From NCBI RefSeq assembly GCF_009388985.1, contig NZ_CP036422.1, positions 3,920,501 through 3,984,500 of the forward strand: a stretch of DNA of 64,000 nt, written 5' to 3'. Shown here piece after piece: positions 52,242 to 61,416 of the stretch. Under the pieces are notes generated by a model. That model made no database searches and had not been told where the DNA came from. It saw only the letters and a list, made by a program, of their open reading frames with translations. The position numbers and the translations under genes were made by a program. Position 1 is the first letter of the stretch. Each line of letters begins with the position of its first letter. This stretch comes from Halioglobus maricola. Lineage in GTDB: Bacteria; Pseudomonadota; Gammaproteobacteria; Pseudomonadales; Halieaceae.

Positions 52242-53611
52242 AGCGTGTTCTTGTAAACCACCCCATCTTTCATAATCAGACGCAGGTTTTTCCCGGGGTC
52301 AGCCAACACGCTGACATCCTCCAGCGGCTCACCATCAATCAACACCAGATCGGCATAGGCACCAGGCTGGATAACGCCCAGACGGCCCTCGCGATAACGA
52401 TTGCGCGGCCCCGACAATTCGATCAATTCCGCACCAATGCTGGTGGCCTGGAGCATGATTTCTGGCGCACTGAAAATTTCGGCACGGGCCAGCCACTCCA
52501 TGGCCTGGAGCTTGTAGGCTTCCCTGGAAAGAAACACATCGGAGCCGAATGCGATTTTCAACTTATGCTTCTTGGCCAGGCGAATCATCTCTTGGAAGCC
52601 CGATTTGGCCAACTCGAATTTTTCTCGCTGATCCGCTGTAAACTGCGGCGGAGCATCAGCATTGGACATCAGCGCCTCTACCACCAGGTAGACATCGTTT
52701 TTGGCCATCTTTTTGATCACGTCTTCCGTCATCAAGTGGCCGTGTTCAATGGAACGTGCACCGAAGTCGATCGCTCGGGATACCGCCTCGTCGTAGTAGG
52801 CATGCACCATGAAGTAGGAACCAAAGGTCTCCGCCACATGCGCCGCGGCGCCGAGCTCGGCATCGGTAAACTGGTCGATATCCAGCGGTGAATAGTTAGC
52901 GGAAATGCCGCCATTGGTGGCCAGCTTGAGCTGAGTGGCACCGTTGCGGAAGTTCTGCCTGGCGGCCCCCAGCATTTCGGCCTCGCCGTCTACGGCAGTG
53001 AAGTGCCCGATGCGCTGCGCGTGGCTGTGCTCGCCTCCCATGTGGTGATGGGGGTTGGTGCGATCGCGCATATCCAGGTGCCCGGAGGTCTGAGTAAGGA
53101 ACGCGCCGGAGGAAAACACGCGCGGCCCGGCAAACCAGCCATCATCAATCGCGCGCTGCACACCAATGCTCGCGCCACCGGCATCGCGCACCGTGGTGAA
53201 GCCGCGCATCAGCATTTCCTCTGCCACCTGACCCGCCGCAGCACCCACGTAAATACCCGTGTATTCATTTTCCAACTGGTCAAATGGCGCGATCAGGGAC
53301 ATGTGGGTGTGGGCATCCACAAAGCCGGGGGACAGTACCCGGCCACCGCCATCAATTCGTTGTGCGCCGCTGTCGACTTCCAGGTCACTGCCAAAGGCGA
53401 CAATCATATTCCCTTGCACCAGCACATCGGCGTCAACGAGGTGCGTGTTCTCGCCGTCAAAGACACGCACGTTGGAAATCAGGATCTGTTGTTCATCCTC
53501 TGCGTGAGCCTTGATCTGAAGCATACCCAGGGCCGCTGCCAACAGGGCAATAGCTGCGGCGAATCCCCTCGCCCTGTCAAAGCGCAAAGCGCGCACGCAT
53601 ACTCCATACAT
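52238..53611 (-). CDS. Exported M38 amidohydrolase (Xaa-Pro dipeptidase-like), copy 1
   Basis: The protein has 457 residues from ATG 53611, chosen because GAGGAAAG lies just upstream; an ATG at 53626 is also in frame. The signal peptide ends near KAHAED. Metal-binding features are DAHTHMSL (HxH), LKLATNGG with the bridging-Lys position, VHAYYDE, IEHGHLM and FGSDVF, giving a binuclear amidohydrolase of the imidazolonepropionase/prolidase-like group. It probably hydrolyses small amide or dipeptide compounds in the periplasm. It is one of three paralogues in this operon and overlaps the porin gene by 35 bp. Confidence 0.88.
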   Translation of the reverse strand: MYGVCVRALRFDRARGFAAAIALLAAALGMLQIKAHAEDEQQILISNVRVFDGENTHLVDADVLVQGNMIVAFGSDLEVDSGAQRIDGGGRVLSPGFVDAHTHMSLIAPFDQLENEYTGIYVGAAAGQVAEEMLMRGFTTVRDAGGASIGVQRAIDDGWFAGPRVFSSGAFLTQTSGHLDMRDRTNPHHHMGGEHSHAQRIGHFTAVDGEAEMLGAARQNFRNGATQLKLATNGGISANYSPLDIDQFTDAELGAAAHVAETFGSYFMVHAYYDEAVSRAIDFGARSIEHGHLMTEDVIKKMAKNDVYLVVEALMSNADAPPQFTADQREKFELAKSGFQEMIRLAKKHKLKIAFGSDVFLSREAYKLQAMEWLARAEIFSAPEIMLQATSIGAELIELSGPRNRYREGRLGVIQPGAYADLVLIDGEPLEDVSVLADPGKNLRLIMKDGVVYKNTL

Positions 53612-54863
53612 GGGAACTTTCCTCATCGGGGTTCAGGGCAGGGTCTTGCAGGTACTGGTAATCAAAGGTCAGGGCCAGCTGCTGGGTGAGCTGCCAGCGG
53701 TAAAACAATTCCAGCGTGTACTGGTCGTCCAGACCCGGGCCAAACGAGTTCTCGTTTATCTCACCCCAGTTGAAACCCACACCTATCAAGTCACCAGGGG
53801 CCTGGTCAATGGAGCCGGGGCGGTAGCCAAAGCCCAAACTGACAGTCTTTTCCAGCAGGGAACCACTGTCATCTGTGTATCCGGCGCGCACAAAGGGCAT
53901 GATCCTGTCGTTGTAATATCGCGACCAGGAAACATTGGCACCCCAGCCACTGGGAGCACCGGCTTCCTCGCGGGCGTCGGCATGCCACAAGGTCAGGTGC
54001 ACGTTGTCCAGCGCGATGCGCGAGTGCGCAGAGGTGTAGCCAATATCGATACTGCTGAAATACTCATTGTCACCAAAGAATGTATCGAAGCCGTCTCCGA
54101 TTTCAGTCGGGTCGCCATTGCGATCAACCACACTGCCGATAACAAACACGTTGTTCTCAAACAGGTGTCCGCCCGCAACACCCAGGCTGGCATCGTTAGG
54201 CAGGTCAATTGCGCCAGAACCGGTGGAAAATGCGAGGTTCATAAAGTGCAGCCAGGGACTGGCCAACCCATACACATCGACAAAATCAGTGACATCGAGG
54301 AATCCACCCACCAGTGTGGTGCGGCCATTGTTCAGGCTCTGGCGCCAATAGAGGTTGGTCCAGCGTGTACCCTGGTCACTGAATGGCGGTTCCGTGAGGC
54401 CAACATAACCGACATTCCCCAGCAAAAACCCGCTGGGGGCGTTGTCACCATAGGCGTGGCGGTGCTCCAGCTTGTACACCAGGCCGCCTGAACTGGACTT
54501 GCCGTCGCCAGTGAGGTTCCAGCGACCGTAGAGCCTGAGCATGCCGCTACTGGCACTGTCGTCGGCACCGTCGAGCACATCACTGGCATGAACAGTAACC
54601 GCCGAGTAGTCAGCACCAAAGCTGAAGCCGTGATCTTCCTCGAGCCCAGTCTGCCAATCCTTGAACGGGCCCAGCAGCTCTGTCTCAAAATAGCCGCCGC
54701 GTGGGGTGCGATCAGCTTCAATGACCTGCTCTACAGAGTCGGGTCCGCCGAAACTGGGCGTCTGGGGATCGTCGATCTGAGATGCTGGATCTTGTTGTGC
54801 GAGTGCCGCGGCACTCAACAGGGCGCCGCTTAGTGCGAGCGCCCCAGAGTTGATTCTATTCAC
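53577..54863 (-). CDS. OprB-like outer-membrane porin
   Basis: The protein has 428 residues with a signal peptide ending ALAQQD. The mature sequence is a run of alternating beta strands, including GFSFGADYSAVTVHASD, LRLYGRWNLTG, GGLVYKLEHRHAYG, FVRAGYTDDSGSLLEKTVSLGFGYRPG and a C-terminal barrel strand ending SMRARFAL, consistent with OprB (carbohydrate-selective) porins. In this operon it may admit the substrate of the flanking amidohydrolases, so its ligand need not be a sugar. Confidence 0.85.
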   Translation of the reverse strand: MNRINSGALALSGALLSAAALAQQDPASQIDDPQTPSFGGPDSVEQVIEADRTPRGGYFETELLGPFKDWQTGLEEDHGFSFGADYSAVTVHASDVLDGADDSASSGMLRLYGRWNLTGDGKSSSGGLVYKLEHRHAYGDNAPSGFLLGNVGYVGLTEPPFSDQGTRWTNLYWRQSLNNGRTTLVGGFLDVTDFVDVYGLASPWLHFMNLAFSTGSGAIDLPNDASLGVAGGHLFENNVFVIGSVVDRNGDPTEIGDGFDTFFGDNEYFSSIDIGYTSAHSRIALDNVHLTLWHADAREEAGAPSGWGANVSWSRYYNDRIMPFVRAGYTDDSGSLLEKTVSLGFGYRPGSIDQAPGDLIGVGFNWGEINENSFGPGLDDQYTLELFYRWQLTQQLALTFDYQYLQDPALNPDEESSHVWSMRARFAL

Positions 54864-54865
54864 TA

Positions 54866-56332
54866 TCAGTTAGCCGGAATGTAGTCACCTATGATTCCAT
54901 GGTATTTCATTTCCGGGAAACTGATAGCCGCCTCAGACAGCCTGCCATCTATTTCATTGCGATAAATATTGCCGCCCTTCATCACAATCTGGATGGTTGG
55001 GATCAGCTTGAACTCCGGATCGGCATCAAACCACTGTGTTGTGCCGCCAATGACACTGATGTCCTCAAGCGGATTGCCATCCACCAACAAGAGGTCCGCA
55101 TACGCGCCCTCTTGCACAACGCCCAGCTTCCCGGCCTTGTAGGGGTTGCGCGGCCCTGACAAGGCCATCAACTCACCCGCTGTGGACGTCATTTGCTTGA
55201 GCACCTCGAAATTGCTGTCGAAGGTCTGGGTGCGCCACCAGATCTCATAACGACGGGCGCGCTCGGCATCGGAAAATGCGCCGACATAATCAGACGCGAA
55301 GACAACTTTCACGCCATTCTTGAGCAGGTTTCGCCCAAAGTCCCTGTAGGCCTCGCCCAGCGCCTTGACCATGGGGATTTTATCCGCAGGCATCAGCGGG
55401 TTGCGCGCCAGGTCCGGAGAGATCCCCCACATCTGCGGGACCATGTAAGCGCCCTCTTTGGCCATGCGTTTCATGGTTTTTTCCGAAATAAAGAAGCCGT
55501 GCTCGAAGCTCTTCACACCACAGTCCAAGAGGCGACCGACTGCACGATCGTTGAACGTATGTGCGCCCACGTAGGTACCCCAGTCCGCAGCCGCCTCCAC
55601 AATGGCGCAGATCTCAGCCTGAGAGTACTGGGTGGTATCAATCGGGTCGAAGCGGGACGAGCCGCCGCCACCGCCCATGATCTTGATCTGGGTGGCGCCA
55701 TTGCGCAGATTCAATCGTGTTGCCTTGAGGACCTCGGGGACACCGTCCGCCACGTTACCGATACCCATGCGCTCAAAGTTGGACAGGTCGCCTGCGTCGT
55801 TGATACTGAACCCGGGGTCTGCGCGATCGCGGAAGTCACCGTGACCCGACGTCTGGGAAATAAAGCCACCGGAGGGATAAAGCCTTGGGCCAAGCACTCG
55901 GCCCTGGTCGATCGCACGCGCCAATCCGAACGTCGGACCGCCCATGTCACGCACGGTGGTAAAGCCATCCATCAGGAAGCGCTTCATCACGATCGTCGCG
56001 TTGTAAGACATGTCGGTGAGATCCATATTCGTCTCAACAACATTGAAGTTCTGGTTGATCATCACGTGGGCGTGGCCGTCAATAAGGCCAGGCATCAAGG
56101 TCTTGCCGCCACCATCAATAACGACAGCACCCTCACCGGCTGACAGGTTGCGACCAATCGAAGCAATCGTCTCGCCCTCGACAAGTACATCCTGCCCGGT
56201 GATTAGTTTGTTACTGGTGCCGTTAAATATATTGACGTCTTTAAACAGCACCTGCCCAGCAAGTGCCGGCGAAGCCAAACTGATACTTATGCCAATGGTG
56301 CTAAGAAATCTCGCGAGCCTGTTATTCGTCAT
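54866..56332 (-). CDS. Exported M38 amidohydrolase, copy 2
   Basis: The protein has 488 residues from ATG 56332, which follows a CGGAG site; the longer frame is unsupported. Signal peptide MTNNRLARFLSTIGISISLA is followed by the usual two-part amidohydrolase beta-sandwich and barrel. Metal-site motifs are DGHAHVMI, TQIKIMGGGGG, GAHTFND, FEHGFFI and FASDYVG. It differs from copy 1 by the extra loop of glycines after the Lys motif. It lies 2 nt downstream-oriented from the porin gene and is transcribed before it. Confidence 0.9.
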   Translation of the reverse strand: MTNNRLARFLSTIGISISLASPALAGQVLFKDVNIFNGTSNKLITGQDVLVEGETIASIGRNLSAGEGAVVIDGGGKTLMPGLIDGHAHVMINQNFNVVETNMDLTDMSYNATIVMKRFLMDGFTTVRDMGGPTFGLARAIDQGRVLGPRLYPSGGFISQTSGHGDFRDRADPGFSINDAGDLSNFERMGIGNVADGVPEVLKATRLNLRNGATQIKIMGGGGGSSRFDPIDTTQYSQAEICAIVEAAADWGTYVGAHTFNDRAVGRLLDCGVKSFEHGFFISEKTMKRMAKEGAYMVPQMWGISPDLARNPLMPADKIPMVKALGEAYRDFGRNLLKNGVKVVFASDYVGAFSDAERARRYEIWWRTQTFDSNFEVLKQMTSTAGELMALSGPRNPYKAGKLGVVQEGAYADLLLVDGNPLEDISVIGGTTQWFDADPEFKLIPTIQIVMKGGNIYRNEIDGRLSEAAISFPEMKYHGIIGDYIPAN

Positions 56333-56366
56333 ATGTTTTCTCCGAAGCAATTACTGATCCTATCCT

Positions 56367-57569
56367 TTACTGGAACATGCTGGCAAACACGTTCTCCACA
56401 ACCGGCGCGATGTTGATACCAAACATCCAGTCCGGGCCAAAGGCATCTGCCTGGTCGATGAAGTAGTTGGCCTCCACGCTGAGCTTCCAGGGCCGACCAT
56501 TCCATACCACCGTCTTGCCCACAGTAAGGTTCAGAGGCAGGGTCCACTGGCTGCTCTCGTGGTCGTAACTCATGATCGGCGCGGTCGCCACATTCCAGCC
56601 ACCGCCGGGCAGGTACGTGGCAAACGCATTGACCGTAGTGAGACTGATGTCGGCATCACCCGAACCACCGATGTCAGTCTGGTAGGTCAGCAGGGTGCCC
56701 AGTACATACTTGCTGCTGAGTTTGCCGATCAGGAACTCAGGCCCAAGACTCCAGCGGTCAGGCCCCAGCTCATCCTCAGTGGCCGTGGGCAGGGTCGAGA
56801 TAATACCCGCCGCCCAAAGCAGGCCGCTCTCGGTAGTGCGCCCGTAAGCCAGGTCAAAGCCAATGTCGCCGACACCATTGGTGGAGTCAAACTCGCCGGT
56901 GGCCGCATCGAAATAGGGCTGGTCGACCATGATCGGGACTGCCGGTCGGAAAAAGATCGTTGCACCACTTTCCAGTGGGAATGGAAAAGCTGGCTGGTAC
57001 AGGACCAGGCTGCTGCTCTGGTCACTGGCGTCGGGAAGGTCGCCGTCAAACGTTCGGTATTGGAACTTGAAAGTCTGGCTCGCCAATGGCGTATTTGGGT
57101 TGGCCAGCGACTGGGCCAGTTCCTCGGCGGAGGGCTCTGCCGCTCCGCCAGCACCGCTGTTCTGAGATCGCAGCTCAACAGCCTGGTCGTCGCTTACTGT
57201 AAACTCTGCCGACTCTTCCGTCGCCTCATTGAAGGCGCGGTACAGATTGTCCTGGCCCACCGCCTGTTCGATGCGAACGCACTGTTCCTGCGTACCCACG
57301 GTGATGCAGATCTTGCTGTCCCGCACCACCCAGCTGCGCCCAAACGTATCGCCCCAGGCTGTCAACTCGCCAGTGCCGTCGCTATTGTAGCGACCTATGG
57401 CCTTCACATTGCCGCGCAAGGTACCTTCGAGCACTGTGTCGGAGACAAGCGCACGCAACTCCTCATCGTCGGTCAGGGGCTGCCAGTTCTGGGCAAGAAC
57501 AGACGTAGAAAACACGGATGCCGATAGAACAGCGAGTGCGCGCGCCGCACGCCAATTGCCCCTCAGCAT
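56367..57569 (-). CDS. Outer-membrane transporter-like beta-barrel protein
   Basis: The protein has 400 residues from the ATG at 57569, which shares a base with the amidohydrolase 3 stop (TGATG). Signal peptide cleavage is near VLAQNW. An N-terminal domain (about 28-130) with DEELRALVSDTVLEGTLRG and a Cys-rich ICITVGTQEQC precedes a C-terminal barrel (about 165-400; FPLESGATIFFRPAVPI, IGFDLAYGRTTESGLLWAAG, KLSVEANYFIDQADAFGPDWMFG). The barrel resembles the outer-membrane transporters of the phenol-degradation MetA type. The N-terminal domain is not recognised. Confidence 0.7.
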   Translation of the reverse strand: MLRGNWRAARALAVLSASVFSTSVLAQNWQPLTDDEELRALVSDTVLEGTLRGNVKAIGRYNSDGTGELTAWGDTFGRSWVVRDSKICITVGTQEQCVRIEQAVGQDNLYRAFNEATEESAEFTVSDDQAVELRSQNSGAGGAAEPSAEELAQSLANPNTPLASQTFKFQYRTFDGDLPDASDQSSSLVLYQPAFPFPLESGATIFFRPAVPIMVDQPYFDAATGEFDSTNGVGDIGFDLAYGRTTESGLLWAAGIISTLPTATEDELGPDRWSLGPEFLIGKLSSKYVLGTLLTYQTDIGGSGDADISLTTVNAFATYLPGGGWNVATAPIMSYDHESSQWTLPLNLTVGKTVVWNGRPWKLSVEANYFIDQADAFGPDWMFGINIAPVVENVFASMFQ

Positions 57570-58945
57570 CACAAGGTGTTTTTGTAGATCTTGCCGTCTT
57601 TCATGATGACACGCAGCGTTTCGGGGCTATCCGGGCGCAAGTCCGCACCAAACCATTTGGTGCCGGTACCCACTACCGTGAAGTCTTCCAGCGGATTGCC
57701 ATCGACGATGAGAATGTCGGCGTAAGCGCCCTCCTCAATCACACCCAGCTTGCCTTTCGTGTAAGGGTTCATGAAGTCACCGGACAGCGCGACAAGTTCT
57801 CCACCAGTTGAGGTCATGGTTACCAGTGAGGTATAGGGGCCGAAAAAATCGTTATTGAGGTGCTTCTCGTAAGCAATCTGGATATTGCACGCTGCCACGG
57901 AACCAACGCAGTCGGTCTGGAAAGCACGCTTAACCGGGCACTTCTTCATGTTGTCGATGTAACCGGAAAAGGTTGCTGACGCAGACTTTGCTTTGGCGAG
58001 ACTGGAAGGCACATTGGCCACAGCAGGAATGTCCAGCAAGCCTGGGTCAAAGGCAGTCAAGTTGGTGGTGATGAACGCGCCCTTTTTCTTCATCAGTTTC
58101 GCCACTTCACAGTCGAAGGAAAAACCATGTTCAATCGACTTCACACCGGCGTTCAGCGCATTCATCATGGCCTCCTTGCGGTAGGAGTGCGCCATCACAT
58201 AGCTGCCATATTCGTTGGCCACCTGCACCGCCGCTTCGATCTCCTGCTGTGAACCTGCAAGCAATTGCCAGGGGTCGAAGGCACTGACCACACCGCCGGA
58301 CTGCATGTACTTGAGTTGAGTCGCTCCCATACGGAAGTTATTTCGCCCGTACTTCTGCACATCCGCGACGCTGTCGACTTCCTGCGCCATATTCAGGCGG
58401 CTGAAGTTTGTCGATGCACCGGGGGGAGAAGAGAAGTTAGCGAAATCAGCGTGGCCACCCCGCGTACCCAGGAATGCGGCGGAGGTGTAAAAACGCGGCC
58501 CGACAATCGCACCTGAATCGATGGCTCGGCGCAGGCCGCCATTGGCGCCGCCGGCATCACGCACGGTGGTAAAGCCCTGCATCAGGTACATCTCGGCCAT
58601 CTGCGTGCCGTGAATACCAAAATCTTCCCAGGTTGTGGCCGCTTCCATCTGTGGAAGGCTAGGGCCCATGAGCATCAGGTGAGCGTGAGCTTCAACAAAG
58701 CCCGGAAGGAGTGTACGGCCACCCCCATCAACCACAGTCGCGTCTGGGGCAGTGATCTCGCGCTTGGAGACGGTCTTTATCAGGTTGCCTTCGACAAGAA
58801 CGCTGGCGTTTTCTATGCGCTTCTCGTTCACACCATCAAACACATGGACATTGGTAAACAGAATCTGAGGCGGTGTTTCAGTGTCCGCCCAGGCCGAATT
58901 GAATCCAAACGCTACCAATCCGATCAATAACCACTTTCGAAGCAC
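57569..58945 (-). CDS. Exported M38 amidohydrolase, copy 3
   Basis: The protein has 458 residues. GTG 58945 is chosen because GGGAG lies 7 nt upstream, giving signal peptide LRKWLLIGLVAFGFNSAWAD; longer in-frame versions begin at ATG 58969 or further. Metal motifs are EAHAHLML, TQLKYMQSGG, AHSYRKE, IEHGFSFD and FQTDCVG. Unlike the other two copies it has extra Cys residues (about 355-375). It is the first gene of the operon and divergent from an AraC regulator. Confidence 0.9.
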   Translation of the reverse strand: MLRKWLLIGLVAFGFNSAWADTETPPQILFTNVHVFDGVNEKRIENASVLVEGNLIKTVSKREITAPDATVVDGGGRTLLPGFVEAHAHLMLMGPSLPQMEAATTWEDFGIHGTQMAEMYLMQGFTTVRDAGGANGGLRRAIDSGAIVGPRFYTSAAFLGTRGGHADFANFSSPPGASTNFSRLNMAQEVDSVADVQKYGRNNFRMGATQLKYMQSGGVVSAFDPWQLLAGSQQEIEAAVQVANEYGSYVMAHSYRKEAMMNALNAGVKSIEHGFSFDCEVAKLMKKKGAFITTNLTAFDPGLLDIPAVANVPSSLAKAKSASATFSGYIDNMKKCPVKRAFQTDCVGSVAACNIQIAYEKHLNNDFFGPYTSLVTMTSTGGELVALSGDFMNPYTKGKLGVIEEGAYADILIVDGNPLEDFTVVGTGTKWFGADLRPDSPETLRVIMKDGKIYKNTL

Positions 58946-59044
58946 TGTCTTTCTCCCTGTCGAGCGCATGTGTTTTTGTATCCAACAATTTAGCCACAGA
59001 CTACCCACTTCTCTATTTGCAGTATGCGCCAATACGCCAACAAT

Positions 59045-59074
59045 TTGGCACGAATGATCGATTAATGCGATAAA
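59045..59074 (+). promoter_or_regulatory. Promoter of the AraC gene at 59109
   Basis: TTGGCA (59045-59050) and GATAAA (59069-59074) are 18 nt apart, placing the start about 28 nt before the ATG. A short inverted repeat GCCAA-CAAT-TTGGC overlaps the -35 and could be an operator. Confidence 0.45.
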
Positions 59075-59108
59075 CTCGGGGTATCACACCCGAACGAGAA
59101 CCCAACAC

Positions 59109-60137
59109 ATGGTCACTACTGTCTCAGAGAAACTGCACTTGCCGATGGTTCGCCTGAACCTTGCAAAGCCCTTTCTCGATGCTGCGCTGGCAGCCGGGGC
59201 CGACGTGGAAAAAGAGCTCAGGGTTCACTGCCTGACCGTCGACAGCTTTGGCGACAACGAGCATTTCGTGACCGCGCCGACCATGTACGATGTGGTCGAG
59301 TCACTGGCAGAGCTGACTTGCGACCCCTATTGCGGCGTAACCCTCGGGGAAGCATTGGATCCACTTAACTGGTCGCCGCTGGCGGAGGCTGCCCGCAACG
59401 CGAGCTCGGTGGGAGACCTGCTACTACGCTTCTCCATCGATGCCTATAAGGATGCCAACTCGGTCGAGTTCAAGTTGGAAACGCGGGGCGTTCGCAGTAC
59501 TTTTACCGAGAATCGACTCACTGACGGGGGGCGCATACCCCGCCACAACGACGGCTTTGGGGCCGCGTATGTCTTGTCGATTCTACGAACGGCACTGGGC
59601 AGCAACTGGTCGGGCAACGAAGTGCTGGTCCAGGTCTGCGACCCGGGGATTTTTCCCCTCAGCTACGCGGACATCAAGGTGGCCACTACCGATACCAATG
59701 GCTTCAGTGTGTCATTTCCAAGTGCGTGGTTGCTACTGGAGCCGCAGTTGCGCGCTACTGGCAAGGCAGCCTCACCCCCTGTCACTCGCAACAGCGCTCC
59801 GGAGGATACCCTCCCAACCCTGCGCTACATCCTCGAACAGCACATACATGAACCGGGCCTCGATGCAGAACACGTGGCGCACCTCTGCGGTATCAGCAAG
59901 CGCACCCTGGTAAGGCGTCTGGCGGAACTGGACACGTCACTCAAGCAGGAATTGGATCAGCTGCGGCGGGATCAGGCCCAGTGCATGCTGGCGAACGGGT
60001 CGAACAGCATCGCTCATATCGGTGACAGGCTGGGCTATTCCGACCCGACGGTATTCACCCGTGCATTCAAGCGTTGGACGGGCGTGACGCCGAGAGAATT
60101 TCGCGACGCGAATCAGCGCGACAGCACCCAGCGATAG
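59109..60137 (+). CDS. AraC-family transcriptional regulator (OruR-like)
   Basis: The protein has 342 residues. The N-terminal ~200 residues resemble the arabinose-binding-like domain of the OruR/ArgR-type AraC group (LGEALDPLNWSPLAEAARNA). The C-terminal HTH reads EHVAHLCGISKRTLVRRLAELDTSLKQELDQLRRD and IAHIGDRLGYSDPTVFTRAFKRWTGVTP. It is divergent from the three-amidohydrolase operon and probably controls it. The 3' end overlaps the convergent response-regulator gene by 25 bp. Confidence 0.92.
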   Translation: MVTTVSEKLHLPMVRLNLAKPFLDAALAAGADVEKELRVHCLTVDSFGDNEHFVTAPTMYDVVESLAELTCDPYCGVTLGEALDPLNWSPLAEAARNASSVGDLLLRFSIDAYKDANSVEFKLETRGVRSTFTENRLTDGGRIPRHNDGFGAAYVLSILRTALGSNWSGNEVLVQVCDPGIFPLSYADIKVATTDTNGFSVSFPSAWLLLEPQLRATGKAASPPVTRNSAPEDTLPTLRYILEQHIHEPGLDAEHVAHLCGISKRTLVRRLAELDTSLKQELDQLRRDQAQCMLANGSNSIAHIGDRLGYSDPTVFTRAFKRWTGVTPREFRDANQRDSTQR

Positions 60138-60808
60138 CCCCTGCCACGTTCGGTGACGATACAACCGAACTCAGCATCGCAGCGGGCAAAGGCCTTGCGG
60201 ATGGATTTCACGTGGGCGGCGATGGTGTTCGGCTCAACGACGATATTGGCCGCCTTCATTAGTTCACGATGACTGCGCACCTCGCCGGGGTGGTCGGAGA
60301 GCTCTCGCACAATCCAGAAGTGAGTGAGCGGCAAATCGACCTGCTCGCCCTTCCAGAATACCGTGGAGTAAATCTCGTCCAGCTCGAGGCCGCTGCGCTG
60401 CGACCCACGCGGCGCGGGTCCGGCATTGCGCACCGCCTCCATACGCTTGATCAGCGCCTCTATCCGGATGACCAGGTATTCGACGGAGGCATCCTTGCTG
60501 ATGTAGTCATCCGCTCCCAGGCGCAGACCGGAGATGCGGTCGATCTCGCCGGTGCGGCGGGTGAGAAAGATAATCGGGACTTCACTGGATAGGCGGCGCA
60601 GTTCAGCGCAGACCTGATAGCCGGCGTCGCGATCGTCAGCGTGGGCCACGTCGAGCAGCGCCAGGTCGGGCAACTGCTGGCGCAGGCCGGCAATGGCCTC
60701 GCTCACGCTGGCATAGGCGGTGACGGCGAAGCCCTCCCGGCGCAACTCGCCGGCATAGCGCTCGCGAGTAGTGTCATCATCCTCGACGTAGGCAATGGTT
60801 CGCGCCAC
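60113..60808 (-). CDS. OmpR-type response regulator, PdsR-like
   Basis: The protein has 231 residues from GTG 60808 with AGGGAG 6 nt before it. The receiver domain (about 1-120) has the acid pair VEDDD, the phospho-Asp in ALLDVAHADD and a Lys in the YISKDAS switch segment. The C-terminal winged helix reads LPLTHFWIVRELSDHPGEVRSHRELM and VEPNTIAAHVKSIRKAF. The sequence pattern is close to the response regulators of proteobacterial dedicated-sortase systems (PdsR). No histidine kinase or sortase is in the window, so it looks orphaned here. Confidence 0.85.
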   Translation of the reverse strand: MARTIAYVEDDDTTRERYAGELRREGFAVTAYASVSEAIAGLRQQLPDLALLDVAHADDRDAGYQVCAELRRLSSEVPIIFLTRRTGEIDRISGLRLGADDYISKDASVEYLVIRIEALIKRMEAVRNAGPAPRGSQRSGLELDEIYSTVFWKGEQVDLPLTHFWIVRELSDHPGEVRSHRELMKAANIVVEPNTIAAHVKSIRKAFARCDAEFGCIVTERGRGYRWVLSR

Positions 60809-60975
60809 GCGTTCTCCCTGGTGTCCTGCACTCACTGATGCACGCCATGGTATACGACAATTCATAATTCTTCATAGTTCTCCACCCACAGTCACAGCCG
60901 CTGGCGTAGTCTCTTTGTCGTGGGCAACAAAAAAATAGCCCACACCCACAAGGGATCTGTACAGGGGTAGTAGGG

Positions 60976-61314
60976 ATGAACATCGAAAATTCTATTAGAG
61001 CCACACTTTCAATAATCTGTATCGGCGTATTCGCCGCGGGTGCCAGTATTGCCCAGAGCGCCGATACGAACGACGCCTATCTGGACGCCTGCCGAGGCGA
61101 CGTGGAGGCCTACTACGGCGAGGAGCGGGAGCTGGCCGTCGTAAAAAAGCGACGCGCCCTGGAGGGCGTGCAACTGACACTATCTGCGAAGAGCGACAGC
61201 GACAACGCCGAATTCGTCAACTGCTGGGTGCCAGGCAACCACAACGCTTCTGATTTCAAACTGGGCGCAAACAGCGTCGCTACGGTGGTAGCCCCGGTGC
61301 CCACCATCCGCTGA
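60976..61314 (+). CDS. Small exported protein of unknown function
   Basis: The protein has 112 residues. The N-terminus is a signal peptide (ATLSIICIGVFAAGASIAQSA) followed by a mature 85-residue part with two Cys (Cys in LDACRGD and VNCWVPG) that could form a disulfide. The middle segment (EERELAVVKKRRALEGVQLTLSAKSDSDNAEF) alternates polar and hydrophobic residues and may fold as beta strands. The gene is divergent from the response regulator. A hairpin (GTGGGC at 60920-60925, GCCCAC at 60938-60943) lies in the space between them. Confidence 0.75.
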   Translation: MNIENSIRATLSIICIGVFAAGASIAQSADTNDAYLDACRGDVEAYYGEERELAVVKKRRALEGVQLTLSAKSDSDNAEFVNCWVPGNHNASDFKLGANSVATVVAPVPTIR

Positions 61315-61416
61315 GATCTGATCAGGGAGCAGTTACTGGCCAGGGACGGCCTCTTACTATTGTCACCCATTCACTGCTATGGTTTCTGCACCTGTTTTTT
61401 TAGGACGCCAGAACAC

